Positions 21,138 to 31,045 of a stretch of 64,000 nt of DNA are shown here, in pieces (position 1 is the stretch's first letter; each line of letters begins with the position of its first letter). A program made the position numbers and the translations under genes. Under the pieces are notes generated by a model. It was given only the letters and a program-made list of their open reading frames with translations, was not told where the DNA came from and made no database searches. The stretch is from Blastomussa wellsi (Eukaryota; Cnidaria; Anthozoa; Scleractinia; Plerogyridae): contig OX393570.1 of NCBI GenBank assembly GCA_947652115.1, positions 13,272,017 to 13,336,016 of the forward strand, read 5' to 3'.

Positions 21138-21288
21138 AACACTTGATTTGATACAAGATGGAGCAGTCTTGTTTGATAGAATAAGTCGTTTGTCACTCGA
21201 TTCAGACCTGGATGACCCTGAAGTGAACTCTCTGTGGCACAACTTGCTTGTGTGGGCAGAGGCATTTGATGCGTAAAACACTTGATTT
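21012..21288 (+). repeat. Perfect 139-bp tandem duplication
   Basis: Bases 21012-21150 are repeated at 21151-21288 with no difference I can see. The unit covers the 3' end of the ORF at 20889-21137 and its stop. The second copy lacks a start. Confidence 0.92.
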
Positions 21289-21310
21289 TTTTCTTTCTTT
21301 CTTTGTAGTC

Positions 21311-21622
21311 ATGTCTGATTGTGAGAATTGTTATACTATTGTGAAATGTCGTGACAGTTGTCTCGTCTGTGGTGAAGAACGTCCATGTTTCAGAGGAACA
21401 TTCCATGAGGTCTACAACAGTGGTCACGAGAAGATTGTGGGAGAAATCACTGGACGAATAAAAGAAGCATGGGGAGTGGGTCGTGTGCTTGCCACTTGTT
21501 GTGGAGCCGTTTATGGAGAATACTTTGATCAAGAACTTATGGAAATTCGCACTGTTCTCTTAGGATACAACGAACAACAAGCATTAGGACGAATCAAGTT
21601 TGTGAAAACTTTTATTTTGTAA
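21311..21622 (+). CDS. Polinton 1 cysteine-rich small protein, unrecognised
   Basis: 103 codons from the ATG at 21311; the ORF is open further upstream, but the ATG sits two bases after a strong 3' splice site (CTTTCTTTCTTTGTAG, AG at 21307-21308). The N-terminus has clustered cysteines (CENC, CLVCGEERPC) that could bind zinc. The rest is helical with IVGEITGRIKEAWG. I do not recognise the family. The splice site suggests expression by splicing from the leader at about 20845-20882. Confidence 0.5.
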   Translation: MSDCENCYTIVKCRDSCLVCGEERPCFRGTFHEVYNSGHEKIVGEITGRIKEAWGVGRVLATCCGAVYGEYFDQELMEIRTVLLGYNEQQALGRIKFVKTFIL

Positions 21623-21906
21623 ACGTTATTCCTTTTTCTCAGTAGAATTAAAGAGAAATGTATTAGGATGATTTAAGAGAAGTATGATTAAAACAATGTT
21701 GACACGTTTGAAAAAAGTCTCTGTGATTTAATTCTACGTAAATAATCATCCATAACCAAAAAGCATGACATTCGACCATGCTACAATGTTCTTTGGTCTT
21801 CGATGGATAAATTATACCAAGGTACTTTTGCGTAAAATGCGTATCGTCCGTGATCTCCTGTCCAAGCGTAATATCCCAGTTCCCGCACTTGAAAATCCTG
21901 AAATGA

Positions 21907-21993
21907 AAAGGTACTAAAGTGCTGGTAGAATGGAAAGGATGGCCCGAGAAGTATAACAGTTGGATCGAACGCTCAGCCCTGGAATCGCTGTGA
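21907..21993 (+). pseudogene. Integrase chromodomain remnant (Polinton 1)
   Basis: A short frame reads KVLVEWKGWPEKYNSW then a stop (TGA 21991-21993). VEWKGWPxxxNSW is the core of the chromodomain at the end of Polinton and chromoviral integrases. The catalytic core is absent and the bases upstream are out of frame. A free-standing chromodomain fragment of another element is possible. Confidence 0.6.
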
Positions 21994-22031
21994 GGGATTT
22001 TTACCCAAGACTCACCAGTTGATCGAACCAC

Positions 22032-22667
22032 ATGGAATTTTCCAACAATGAACCCCATCACGTCAAGAATCGTTTACCTTACCCGTTGCGTTTCAAGGAA
22101 CGTGGATGGAAAGTTGGTATGGTCACTATTCACGTACCAAAAGCACCACCTCGTGTCATCATCAAGGATCCCTTCTTGTTTTGGTTCAAATGGGACTTAT
22201 TGGAAATGGGACTTATCAACCCAGTTGATAAAACCAAATTATATTCTTATTGGAAGATGTTGGCGACAAAGTTTATGCCCAACAGAGTGTCCTTTATAAG
22301 TTCAATTCCAACATCACCAACGGTATGCAATTCATGATAGCCATCAAGAGATTATACTATTGGCATCTAGAAAACATTGGGGAAAGATGTGACAGAAGGC
22401 AAAGACGAAGACGGTGAGGATATCGTGAAATTCATGAGGTTGTACACGCAAATGTATGCTGACAAAGACCAATTCGCATTGGATAATATTAACACGTATA
22501 TCGGAAGTAACTCGAACAATTACCCAAAAGTGTTCGTGGGATATCAATTGGCCAAAGACATGGGGTGGATCAAAGAAGTAACAGACGGTGATGGTGATCC
22601 CGTTTATGGCAATGCGGTGGTCAATTTTTTTCCACTCGAACTCGCTTACCGTGGAAAGACGTGGTGA
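22032..22667 (+). pseudogene. Candidate minor capsid (penton-like) protein, Polinton 1
   Basis: Frames at 22032-22337 and 22377-22667 form one gene with at least one frameshift between. The first has NRLPYPLRFKERGWKVGMVTI, a pattern seen at the N-terminus of minor capsid-type proteins of Polintons. The second has IGSNSNNYPKVFVGYQLAKDMGW and ends NFFPLELAYRGKTW. The position before the major capsid gene fits. The function is inferred from position and one motif. Confidence 0.45.
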
Positions 22668-22679
22668 AACAGTTAACAA

Positions 22680-24118
22680 AGTCCACGCTTATAAAAAGGC
22701 AACAACGTGGTGGTATGTTCATTCCAACGCGTAGACGCAGAAGAAGAAGATGACGATGACGGATCTCGTCCCATTGACCGGTTCGGCTGGAGTGAAAAAT
22801 CATGTGTTGGATCTCTTCTGAGTACCTTCGACAGATGTCAGCATCTCAAGTAAATGCTATGTACCTGTTCAGACATTCACCACAGGCATCAATCCCGTCG
22901 AGTTTCAGATCGACCCTCGAGGATCACATCGATATGAGTCGCAGTTACTTCGAATTGGAATTGAGTCTAAAGAAAACTCAATGGAGCAAATTTGGCAGCT
23001 GGCGAAAAAATGGTTCAAGCCAATAACTTTTCCCATACTCTGTTCAAGCAGATCAACATGAAACTCAATTCAACTTTGATCAGTCCTTAGACCGACACAT
23101 CTCATTGCAAGACTTACTTCGAAACCTTGTTGAATTATGACAGAGATGACGGAGAAACGATCTTGTAACCCCAAGGGTGGCTCAATGGAATCGATTGCCC
23201 CCCTACATTGGCAGACAATAACACATGGGATGAGACACACGACGACTTCAAGACTCTGCCTCCAGAAAGACAGGAAACAATGAAGGGAATGGTTGATAAA
23301 TTGGCACACACGTGTTACGCTTCACACCTAACATCGAAATATTTTACATGAGCAAAGCATTGGTGCTGGGAGTGCAAATGCAGATCCAGCTGTTTTTCAA
23401 TTCCTCCATGGTGTTCATGAATGGAGTAGGTGTAAATATACGACTCAACAGCAATGATGTCAAAGTGAGACTGTACCTTTGTTAAATGAGACTCAATCCC
23501 TCTGTGTACCTGGAATTGGAGCAAAAACAAAGACAGACCAGGAGACCCGTGACTTAACCCACTGTACGAGGAGAAATAAGGACCTTCAACAAGCAAGCAG
23601 GTCAGCAACACTACGAATGCATCAATCTGTTCCAGAACCGACTACCCAACAGACTCATCGTTGGAATGGTATTGTCAACTGCATTCACTGGCACTTACGC
23701 AAATAATCTATTCAGTTTTTAAAAGTTTGCATTGAGCAACATCCGCCAATTGGTGAGAGGAGAAGAATATCCCTACGAGACCATGGAATTGATTCACAAC
23801 GACAGTACCTGCGATTTGAGAGGTTACTTCAGATTTCTACAAGCCACAGGATGTCTATGCAAACAGAAAGGAAACATGGTGAGGGAAGCAGATTGGGGTC
23901 AGGGTGAAAACTGCACGTTGTTTGTATTTGACAACACAGCCAGCGGATTTTTGGACAGTCCAGTGTTGAATCGCAAGCAGAGCGCTGATGTACAAGTGAT
24001 CCTGCATTTCGGAACCCCACTCGCAGCTAACATCACTATCATTCTCTACGGAGAATTTGAGGAACTGCGGGAAATTGACGACAACAAAACCGTATTGTAC
24101 AACATGTATCAACGCTGA
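22680..24118 (+). pseudogene. Polinton 1 major capsid protein, decayed
   Basis: An arginine-rich start (TRRRRRRR near 22730) is followed by frames with repeated stops, then an open C-terminal part at 23732-24118 reading RQLVRGEEYPYETMEL, NCTLFVFDNTASGFLD and IILYGEFEELREID. These match the end of double-jelly-roll major capsid proteins of Polintons, where the chain closes with a hydrophobic strand and an acidic tail. Upstream fragments (FTPNIEIFYMSKAL near 23330, VGMVLSTAFTGTYANN near 23655-23705) also fit. Several frameshifts prevent expression. The protease gene overlaps the stop. Confidence 0.7.
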
Positions 24119-24582
24119 TGGAAAGGGTCACTTTGAATAACGTTCAATTGGATCATTTAGCCGAAACCGATCCGATCCTTAAACTCTACTTCCACGGGAC
24201 AGCAGCTTGCGATCTCTTACCCAAGAAACCACGCAAAGACATTCCACAAGGTTACACCGTCAACACAGATCTGCTGGAAAAACCAGGTCGTCATTGGATA
24301 AGCCTATGGATCAAGGAAACGTGTGCGAAGTGATGGACAGTTACGCTTTACTATTAAGTAGTTATCACACCACACAACCCATACAAGCATGGTTAAACAA
24401 GCATTGGAAATACGTGATAAACAATAAACAAAGTTAACAGTCCCCTTTCAGTCAAAGTTGTGGCGATTACGCCTTGGTGTATTTGAAAGTGAAAGCCAGG
24501 GGAAAAACTATGCAAGAATTTGTGAATCAGTTTTCTAAACACGATTACATTGCTAACGATCACAAAGTGGAGAAATGTTAAA
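24118..24582 (+). pseudogene. Adenovirus-type cysteine protease of Polinton 1, broken
   Basis: The gene starts at the ATG (24118) directly on the capsid stop. It shows the catalytic histidine in GRHWISLW (about 24290), then after a frameshift CEVMDSY with the acidic residue (about 24335), and after an in-frame TAA (24435-24437) the cysteine in QSCGDYAL (about 24455). These are the three catalytic positions of the adenovirus protease/Ulp1 fold. In Polintons it is thought to mature capsid proteins. One frameshift and one stop break it. Confidence 0.8.
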
Positions 24583-24760
24583 AGCTTTGATTGTCAAACA
24601 ATTGAAATGGCTTGAAATCTGTAAAGACCTTTTCTACAAAACGGAATCAGATCCCGCGGAAGTGGTGTAAGAGATTTATTCTGAAAATAAAAAAAGACAG
24701 AAGAAAGTGTGTTTTTTACTATATTAACACAAACACTTTTTTCACTTTCATTGTGAGACG

Positions 24761-25486
24761 ATGGAACAACGAGAGTTATTTAGATTCCATACACATTCTA
24801 GCATATTGATCGTTGGACCTTCAGGATATGGAAAAACAGCATTCACCGGCAAACGTCTGACAAACAATCGAAACCTGTTCAAAAAATCGCCCGACAAGAT
24901 TAATTATTGTTACGGTGTGTGGCAAGACGGATTTAAGAAGATGAAAAAACAAGGAATCGCGTTTCACGAAGGAATACCCGATGCAGAGGATTTACGAAAA
25001 TGGTTTCCAAAAGGATTAGTACTCGTGATGGACGATTTGATGGAAGAAGAGGGAAACGACAAGCGCATATTGGATTTGTTCACAAAACATTCCCATCATC
25101 GAAACATCACGGTAATATACTTATGTCAAGGCATGTTCCCTCCTGGAAAATACGCAAAGAGTATTTCGCACAATGTACATTACATTGTGGCTTTCAAAAA
25201 TCCTCGTGATCAATTAGGGTTCCGGAATCTATTACTTCAATCTTTTCCTACACGCTTGAAAGAGGAGCAAGAACGATTCAGACGCGTGACAGATCATCCG
25301 TTTGGATACATGATGTTGGATTTACATCCTGCCAGCCCAGAAGACCGTTGCGTTGAGTCACTTGTTAAAAGAAGAAGGATACATGCAGTAGTAGTAATCT
25401 TTAATGAGGATGCCAACGTCACGAAGTGGTTTACAGAAGGGTCCTCAAAGAACACTAGATTACATCAAAGACTAGCTAAACAATAA
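24761..25486 (+). CDS. Polinton 1 packaging ATPase
   Basis: ATG at 24761, 241 codons, intact. Walker A is GPSGYGKT (about residues 19-26), Walker B is LVLVMDDL (about 86-93) and a sensor-like NITVIYLCQGMFP follows. This is the FtsK/HerA-like genome-packaging ATPase found in Polintons and related viruses. The last 35 or so residues (from about 25380) may derive from the junction with the LINE, as they no longer look conserved. It is the least damaged gene of Polinton 1. Confidence 0.88.
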   Translation: MEQRELFRFHTHSSILIVGPSGYGKTAFTGKRLTNNRNLFKKSPDKINYCYGVWQDGFKKMKKQGIAFHEGIPDAEDLRKWFPKGLVLVMDDLMEEEGNDKRILDLFTKHSHHRNITVIYLCQGMFPPGKYAKSISHNVHYIVAFKNPRDQLGFRNLLLQSFPTRLKEEQERFRRVTDHPFGYMMLDLHPASPEDRCVESLVKRRRIHAVVVIFNEDANVTKWFTEGSSKNTRLHQRLAKQ

Positions 25487-25519
25487 AAATATACACAATC
25501 ATTAAGTAACAAATATAGA

Positions 25520-27109
25520 ATGTCGTTAAGAATCAAAGATAACTTTGGACAGGCCACGTTTAAAAGCAGGTAGTGATTCAGCATTCCTTAATGAGGTGTA
25601 CAACCCGTTCCATATATCTGGGCTAAAATTTACTGCTGACCAATGACCCATCTTCTAGTGGCACTGGATTTACGAATTTCATTTCTCGATCTTGTGTAGT
25701 AACTATGAAAATCACCATTGAATGTGACAGTGATAATTTATACATAAAAATAGCATGATGTTCCTTTCTACGTCGTGATTCCAGCCAAGTATCGTTGGCG
25801 CATCAGTTGCAGAAGAATGCGCAGGAAAATCTAAAATGAGGCGAGCTGCCTTGTTCTGTAACACTTGTAGCTCAGACATTAAGGAGGCATTTCCGCGATC
25901 TCCACAAATAAATCACCATAGTCAAAAAGAGGTAAAATGAAACTATTAAAAAACATAATTCTAGCATTGAGGGGGAGGCAAGATTTAATACGCCTTAAGA
26001 GACCTAACTTTTTACTGATCTTACCACGGATATAATCGATGTGGTCAGTCCAGGAAAACCGGTTATTAATCACGATACCTAAGTAGGTATAAGAATCTAC
26101 ATTATCAAGAGGGATATCATCAGCAGAAATAAGGATGGACCCAACTTTGCTTAAGCGGGAGCTGCTACCAATAAGTAAAAATTTGGATTTCTTAACATTC
26201 AGAGTAAGTTGGTTAGCCCGAAGCTATTTACATATACGTCTTAAGTCAGCATTAATCTTGCTTTGTAAAACCGCAGTGGATTTGGAGGCAAGATAAAGAA
26301 CAGTGTCATCTGCATATAAAGTGACATGACACAACTGCAAAACGTCAGGTAGATCATTCATGTAAATTATAAATAGAAGCGGGCCCAGTATAGAGCCTTG
26401 AGCAACGCCAATAGATACGGAGGCAACTTTGGAGCATACATCATTACAGCTTGTGGCTTGTTTTGTGTTCGTTAAGAATGAAGTGAACCAGGCTTTCGCA
26501 GTATCATCGACACCATAATTTGATAGCTTCTGAAGCAGTATTGTGCGATGTACAGTGTCAAACGCTTTGGCGAGGTCTAAGAATACGGCACCGGTCAAGC
26601 AACCATTATCCATGAAGTGAAGAATCTTATCAGAAAGCTGAGGCGGCAGTAACAGTAGATGACTTTAGTCTAAATCCAAACTGGTTGGGTGAAATTAAAT
26701 TATTTTCAGTTAGATATGCATAAGGCCGAGTATGAACCGCCTTCTCTAAGATCTTGCTAATCGTCGGCAAAATGGAAATTGGCCGGTAATTAGAAGCGTT
26801 CTGTTTATCACCCTTTTTAAACAAGGGGATAACCTTTGCTGTTTTCCATATAGAAGGAAAAGTTCTTGTTTGAAAGGATAAGTTAAATAAGGCCGTTAAA
26901 GAAGGAGTAATAACGTCCATAGCATCTTTTAGAAGACGCGTGCTAATTTTGTCAAGACCAACAGCCTTATTAGTTTTCAATGAACTGATGGAACTTGAAA
27001 CAAAATCTTCACTAATCGGTTGTAATGAAAAGGTAGAATGGCAGACCATATCCTTAGCTGTGTGTGGCTCAGGAACAATCTTTTCCACAAGACATTTTCC
27101 CACGTTCAC
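25520..27109 (-). pseudogene. LINE reverse transcriptase region
   Basis: Frames 26630-27109, 26224-26613 and 25879-26073 carry, in order, WKTAKVIPLFKKGDKQNASNYRPIS and QFGFR, GAVFLDLAKAFDTV (motif A), AQGSILGPLLF (motif B), LYADDTVLY (motif C, catalytic aspartates), TYLGIVINNRFSWTDHI and a C-terminal tail. The enzyme primes on nicked target DNA. There is a frameshift near 26620 and stops near 26225 and 25880, so it is inactive. Confidence 0.9.
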
Positions 27110-28485
27110 GAAAAATGAATGAAAAGCCGAGGCAATAAGGGTAGAGTTTGTTTGAAAGCTCTCCAGAGGTCTTTAGCGCTTGATTTACTGTTAGATATTA
27201 GGTTGGTGTAATAATCGGATTTAGCTTTCTTGATACTATGGGTGACTTTGTTCCTCAGATCCCTGTACAGACGCCAATGAATACTGCATTTATTTCCCTT
27301 GGCTTTCTTTAGGCGGTAATCGCGCTTATTCATAAGATCTGTAATGTGAGAGTTCAACCAAGGAATAGAAAAGCCTGTCACCCGGCTTGTTCTTGTTGGA
27401 GCATGGGTTTTGGCAAGCTCTGAGAATAATTTACTCCAGGTGTCAATGCAGTCATCAATATCGTCATGGTTGTTTAAAGCCACATGCCAAGGTACTTGGC
27501 GGAGGTCAGATACAAAGGAATCTCTATTGTAGTTTTTAAATGAGCGAAATTGGATCGTTTTAGGTGGAGCTCGATAACGACCGCTCTTCATTACGCAGAA
27601 GACCAAAGAATGGTCGCTCAAACCAGGATCTACAACGTCGGACTCGGTAATTTTTTGTTGAGCGTTTGTGAAACACAAGTCCATAAGAGAATCAGAGTGT
27701 TCCGTGACGCGTGTTGGAGATTCAATCACTTGCTTGAGATGAAGCTCAGTAATTCCCTTGAGCATTCGTTTCTGAGACGAATTTGCATTTCTCCTTCCTA
27801 CCGAAAAATCAATGTTAAAGTCTCCAAGCACGACCTTGTCAAAGTCAGAATCAATTTTAGACAGTGACTCATTGAACTTAACAATAAAATTGTCTGTAGC
27901 TTGATCTGGCGGTCTGTAGATAAAACCAACAACAAGAGATTTACAGTTTTTTCGGTTCACTTGAATCCAAACAGCTTCATTTGCATTATTTAGGTTTTCG
28001 CGAACAGTAAAATTTATAGAATCGCGGCAAAAAATTGCCACTCCTCCACCAGTCTTTCCTTGGCGATCTCGTCTTACACAGTTATAGCCAGGAATAAGAA
28101 TTTCGTCATCAGACACCATGTCTTTTAGCCAAGTCTCCGAGAATGATAATATATCAAACGACTTTGCACCGCCCATAACGAGGTTCACTTGATCCATCTT
28201 GTGTAGAAAACTACGAATATTAAGATGAGCTAGAGATAATCCTCTACTTTTAGGGCCAAACGATAATCTAGAATCATTTGATTGAAAACCAGGACCAGGT
28301 TGAGGACAAATATCACCAGCTAATAGTATAAGACCAGCAGCGTACAGACTAAGCTGTGTAAAGTTCAGAATTCTGTAGGCCTTGAGCGAGGGGGCAATAG
28401 TATCCGAGGCAACATAACGCGATCTTCTCAAACCATCATTGCGGCACCTACGACAAAACGTTGATTGAATTGACAACCTATGCAT
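27106..28485 (-). CDS. LINE apurinic-type endonuclease domain
   Basis: An open frame of 459 codons from an ATG at 28485, followed by RT in another frame. It contains LNIRSF (N of the active site, near residue 88), SFSETWLKD (catalytic E near 115), GFIYRPP, VVLGDFNIDF (D and N) and a DHSLVF near residue 293. These are the conserved blocks of the AP endonuclease that nicks the insertion site. The N-terminus has a hydrophobic stretch ending GDICPQPGPG (about residues 57-66), which resembles a degenerate 2A-like ribosome-skipping motif. Confidence 0.88.
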   Translation of the reverse strand: MHRLSIQSTFCRRCRNDGLRRSRYVASDTIAPSLKAYRILNFTQLSLYAAGLILLAGDICPQPGPGFQSNDSRLSFGPKSRGLSLAHLNIRSFLHKMDQVNLVMGGAKSFDILSFSETWLKDMVSDDEILIPGYNCVRRDRQGKTGGGVAIFCRDSINFTVRENLNNANEAVWIQVNRKNCKSLVVGFIYRPPDQATDNFIVKFNESLSKIDSDFDKVVLGDFNIDFSVGRRNANSSQKRMLKGITELHLKQVIESPTRVTEHSDSLMDLCFTNAQQKITESDVVDPGLSDHSLVFCVMKSGRYRAPPKTIQFRSFKNYNRDSFVSDLRQVPWHVALNNHDDIDDCIDTWSKLFSELAKTHAPTRTSRVTGFSIPWLNSHITDLMNKRDYRLKKAKGNKCSIHWRLYRDLRNKVTHSIKKAKSDYYTNLISNSKSSAKDLWRAFKQTLPLLPRLFIHFS

Positions 28486-29130
28486 GCGGTCTCAAGATGG
28501 ATGAATTAGACGGATTCTTGATCAAGATGCAAACCCTAGACGACACGATCACGGATTTCCCTCCACCCATGTCAGACAAATGCGTGAGAGACTACGAGCC
28601 AATTCAGATCAGATCAACGCTGTAAGCGAACATTCCCTGTAAAAGAACATTCCCGTGTCACCCTCACTGGTCAAGAAACTGGGAAACGCAAAAACTCGGT
28701 GAAGCGACGCAGAGAACATCTGCTAAGTCAAAAGGGAGAAGGATTTTGGTCAGGTTTACGAGACACCTTCAAAGCATGTCAATACAAGAAAGGATAAGCA
28801 TGTTACACGAAACCAACACCATGCTCTTCAAATTATTGAAAGAAGCCAATGACAGGAACACAAAATTGCAAGAAACGATCGAACATTGCCATAAAACCCA
28901 CGACAAACTCATGCAAGAGCATTTGGCATACAAATACAACGAAGAAAGTACGTGACTGACCTGTCAAGAGATGAGTCACCACACCACCAGGCAAAACGAT
29001 CACTTTGTGTAACGAGTACAACGAAGCAAGACGAAATCGGAAGAAAGAAATCAAAGACCAGAAGGAAGAATCAATCTACTGGCAAACGTGTTACGAGAAC
29101 TTATTAAAGCAACACTTCGAAAATGAAAAA
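28486..29130 (+). pseudogene. Polinton 1 coiled-coil-type ORF remains after the LINE
   Basis: Plus-strand sequence resumes with MDELDGFLIKMQTLDDTI near 28499, then after stops an open frame at 28746-28955 rich in heptad-like residues (SMLHETNTMLFKLLKEANDRN). I do not recognise it. It was probably contiguous with the ATPase region before the LINE inserted. Confidence 0.4.
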
Positions 29131-29282
29131 TATAAAAAGTAAAAAACCTACGCAAAATTTCCTTGATGTAGAGTTCGTCTGTAGCATCAAGTTCATGGTA
29201 GGAGTATACTTATCCCTTATATACTTCTCCTCCATGCGGTGATGGCGATCAATCACATGCCTGTTGTTAACAATCTGTTCCG

Positions 29283-29612
29283 CTATCTCCAACAGCTTAT
29301 GCCAAACCTCTTCAAGTGGATGAGGTATCTGAAAAAATGATAAAAAAATAATTGTAGGGTGCAGGTCTCCATGCCACAACTTTTCGCTTGCAAAGTGAAG
29401 GCTTTATCAATTGAGCTAACCCCACCACAACAATAAAACAAACAAATATTTACCATAGTGTATGATACAGTTCCAGGTGCATGGAATGCACGATACAATC
29501 GTTCTTGACGGTTAGCTTCTATACGTTCTAGAGCCATCTCTGCATGTCGCTCAGGGTCTTCCGGCAATGCATCAGCCACACGAAAAACTGATTTTCGGCA
29601 ATGCCCACAAGA
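29283..29612 (-). other. ORF next to the right terminus of Polinton 1, possibly spliced
   Basis: An ATG at 29612 starts MSCGHCRKSVFRVADALPEDPERHAEM, a charged protein with a CGHC pair. After AFHAPGT the frame runs past a splice-donor-like GTAAATATT (near 29450) into a tRNA-like stretch, so the true coding part may be only the first 50 codons. Unrecognised. Confidence 0.4.
29365..29432 (-). other. tRNA-like (A-box/B-box) fragment, possible SINE head
   Basis: On the minus strand GGGGTTAGCTCAATTGATAA resembles an RNA polymerase III A box and D-loop. CACTTTGCAAGCG resembles an anticodon arm with TGC, and a degenerate B-box-like GGCATGGAGACC follows. The acceptor stem does not pair well. It is more likely a tRNA-derived relic than a working tRNA. 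Confidence 0.35.
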
Positions 29613-29627
29613 CATGCGAGGATGAAG

Positions 29628-29834
29628 CACTTCGTTACTTTACTTATTGCGTGACATGTAATTGTGTGACCATTAAAATTTATTTGAATTGAAATGCTGT
29701 CTTCTGATGGGTTGATGGGTTGTGACGTTTTTGCTGACGCAATTTGCGGTTTAGAAATAGGGCTCTCTGATTAGTCCATTCAAATTATACTCGATTCTGA
29801 TTGGTTAGGTCCCAAACCATAGCCCCTTACTACT
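29628..29834 (-). repeat. Polinton 1 right terminal inverted repeat
   Basis: Inverted match to 18323-18544. It ends ...CCTTACTACT at 29834 and is followed by the CAAATA target duplication. Confidence 0.9.
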
Positions 29835-30005
29835 CAAATAATGCAAGCAAAAAGTGAACAAAAGCGCATGACCCCAAGCCGATCGAGCGTGTGCCACAGA
29901 AAATATTCCCTGGTTACAACAGCATCTTTGGGATGAGGTTCATGAGACCCTTTTATACGCACCTTTTTGCAAAAAACAAATAGTGAAGATTACAATTTGT
30001 AGAAA

Positions 30006-30122
30006 ATGTCGCGATTGCGAAAAAAGTGGGTGATGCGTCGCGTGTTTGTTGCGCAGAGAAAACACCGCATCGCCTTGCCAGACATAGTCGAAATTCTCTA
30101 CGACAAAGACTTTTTGAAATGA
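30006..30122 (+). CDS. Short basic ORF, unrecognised
   Basis: 38 codons from ATG to TGA, with 13 arginine or lysine residues (MSRLRKKWVMRRVFVAQRK at the start). The composition is like viral DNA-condensing core peptides, but length and isolation make chance possible. It lies between Polinton 1 and Polinton-like copy A. Confidence 0.25.
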   Translation: MSRLRKKWVMRRVFVAQRKHRIALPDIVEILYDKDFLK

Positions 30123-30275
30123 TGGTAACAGAAACGACCATTGTCTCTTTTTGCACCTTCAAAATATTATTGTTTTGAATTCTGTGAAGCATAAACATTG
30201 CGTGACCTTTTTCCAATGTTTTTGTCCCAAGACCACCCCGTAGGGCAGAGGACGGTTCCGAATCACTGCACAAAT

Positions 30276-30468
30276 CACGTGAAAGGGACAAAAAGACAAT
30301 AACTTTTCATGTGTAAAACAAAAGAACGCATGACTTCCCTAACAACCGAGCTTGTAGAAAGTAAACTCTAAATCTATTTTCAGGTTTGCTTGTTGTTAGG
30401 GAGGTATGGTATGCAATCTATTGTTTTGCACGTGAAAAGTTTTTGTCTTTTTTATGTTTCACGTGAGC
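30276..30468. repeat. Foldback repeat with CACGTGAAA ends
   Basis: An inverted repeat of about 193 bp. Shared runs are TCACGTGAAA, GACAAAAA/TTTTTGTC, AACTTTTCA and CTTCCCTAACAAC against GTTGTTAGGGAGG. No coding capacity. Probably a MITE. Confidence 0.75.
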
Positions 30469-30901
30469 TGTCTTTTAGGCACTCGTCAATCTCTTGAAAT
30501 ATTAGCCTCACATTTTTTGCCACTCAGGCGTGGAAAGCTCAAAACAAAAGGAGCATGATCGCTTGAAAACACACAATCATGTTTTCACAATGTGCAAAGA
30601 AAGCCGTCTGTTTACAAATGTCAGTTCAAAATGTCTGTGAGGCTGTGTAGTTTTTTTGGTACTCATCGGCTATTTCTTTTCGAGCCTCACTGTGGGCATC
30701 TTTTTTGATCTTGTCGACATCAGGCAAGTTTTTTTGCGAAGATTGGTGAGTGAGTTTGATTGTTCACAAACTGCAAGGGAAACCGGCTTTCGCCGGCAAA
30801 TTAGCTTTTGCCAATATTCCCGTAGTCAACAAGCTCGATGTGTCAACTAACGCAAAAACTGTCACGCAGGCCAAATTCGCCGAAAAAATGGTTTGAAAAA
30901 C

Positions 30902-31045
30902 ATGGCCCAGCACAAACGAAGGGTTGGATTCGGGCTTGCTCTGTTTGGAAAAGCACTAGCTAAGACAGCTGTTAAACTATTTCAATTTGCAAATAAACTT
31001 AAAAAAATACTGGGCTGCCGGTCATTTACTGACAGCGAAAAATAA
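30902..31045 (+). CDS. Short amphipathic basic ORF, unrecognised
   Basis: 47 codons from ATG to TAA. The product begins MAQHKRRVGFGLALFGKAL and continues as a likely amphipathic helix with lysines (AKTAVKLFQFANKLKKIL). It resembles membrane-active or core peptides of DNA viruses in composition only. A short frame with QAKFAEKM ends just upstream. It could belong to the Polinton-like copy to its right. Confidence 0.3.
   Translation: MAQHKRRVGFGLALFGKALAKTAVKLFQFANKLKKILGCRSFTDSEK

Larger units (their letters stand above)
25500..28485 (-). mobile_element. CR1/L2-like non-LTR retrotransposon nested in Polinton 1
   Basis: On the minus strand an AP-type endonuclease, an RT and a C-terminal region follow one another over 3 kb. 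The 3' end lies near 25500, where RAFKRGLSKVIFDS precedes an AT-rich tail. The 5' end is cut near 28490. Clade is assigned from the endonuclease and RT motifs only. Confidence 0.88.
18323..29834. mobile_element. Polinton/Maverick 1, decayed, with nested LINE
   Basis: Terminal inverted repeats of 222 bp (18323-18544) and 207 bp (29628-29834) start AGTAGTAAGGGGCTATGG and are flanked by 6-bp duplications TAAATA (18317-18322) and CAAATA (29835-29840). An AG start and a 6-bp duplication are standard for Polintons. Inside are pieces of protein-primed PolB, an integrase chromodomain, a candidate minor capsid protein, a double-jelly-roll-type major capsid C-terminus, an adenovirus-type protease and an FtsK/HerA-like packaging ATPase. 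Most are frameshifted. A LINE of about 3 kb (25500-28485) is nested within it. Confidence 0.92.

Noticed and set aside
20993..21532. 179-codon minus-strand ORF
   Set aside because: It is antisense to two small plus-strand ORFs and its internal repetition comes from the 139-bp tandem duplication.
23829..24112. Minus-strand ORFs over the capsid C-terminus
   Set aside because: Antisense shadows of the conserved plus-strand capsid reading.
29365..29432. Functional tRNA-Ala (TGC)
   Set aside because: The A box and anticodon arm are suggestive, but the acceptor stem does not pair and the B box is poor; kept only as a tRNA-like relic.
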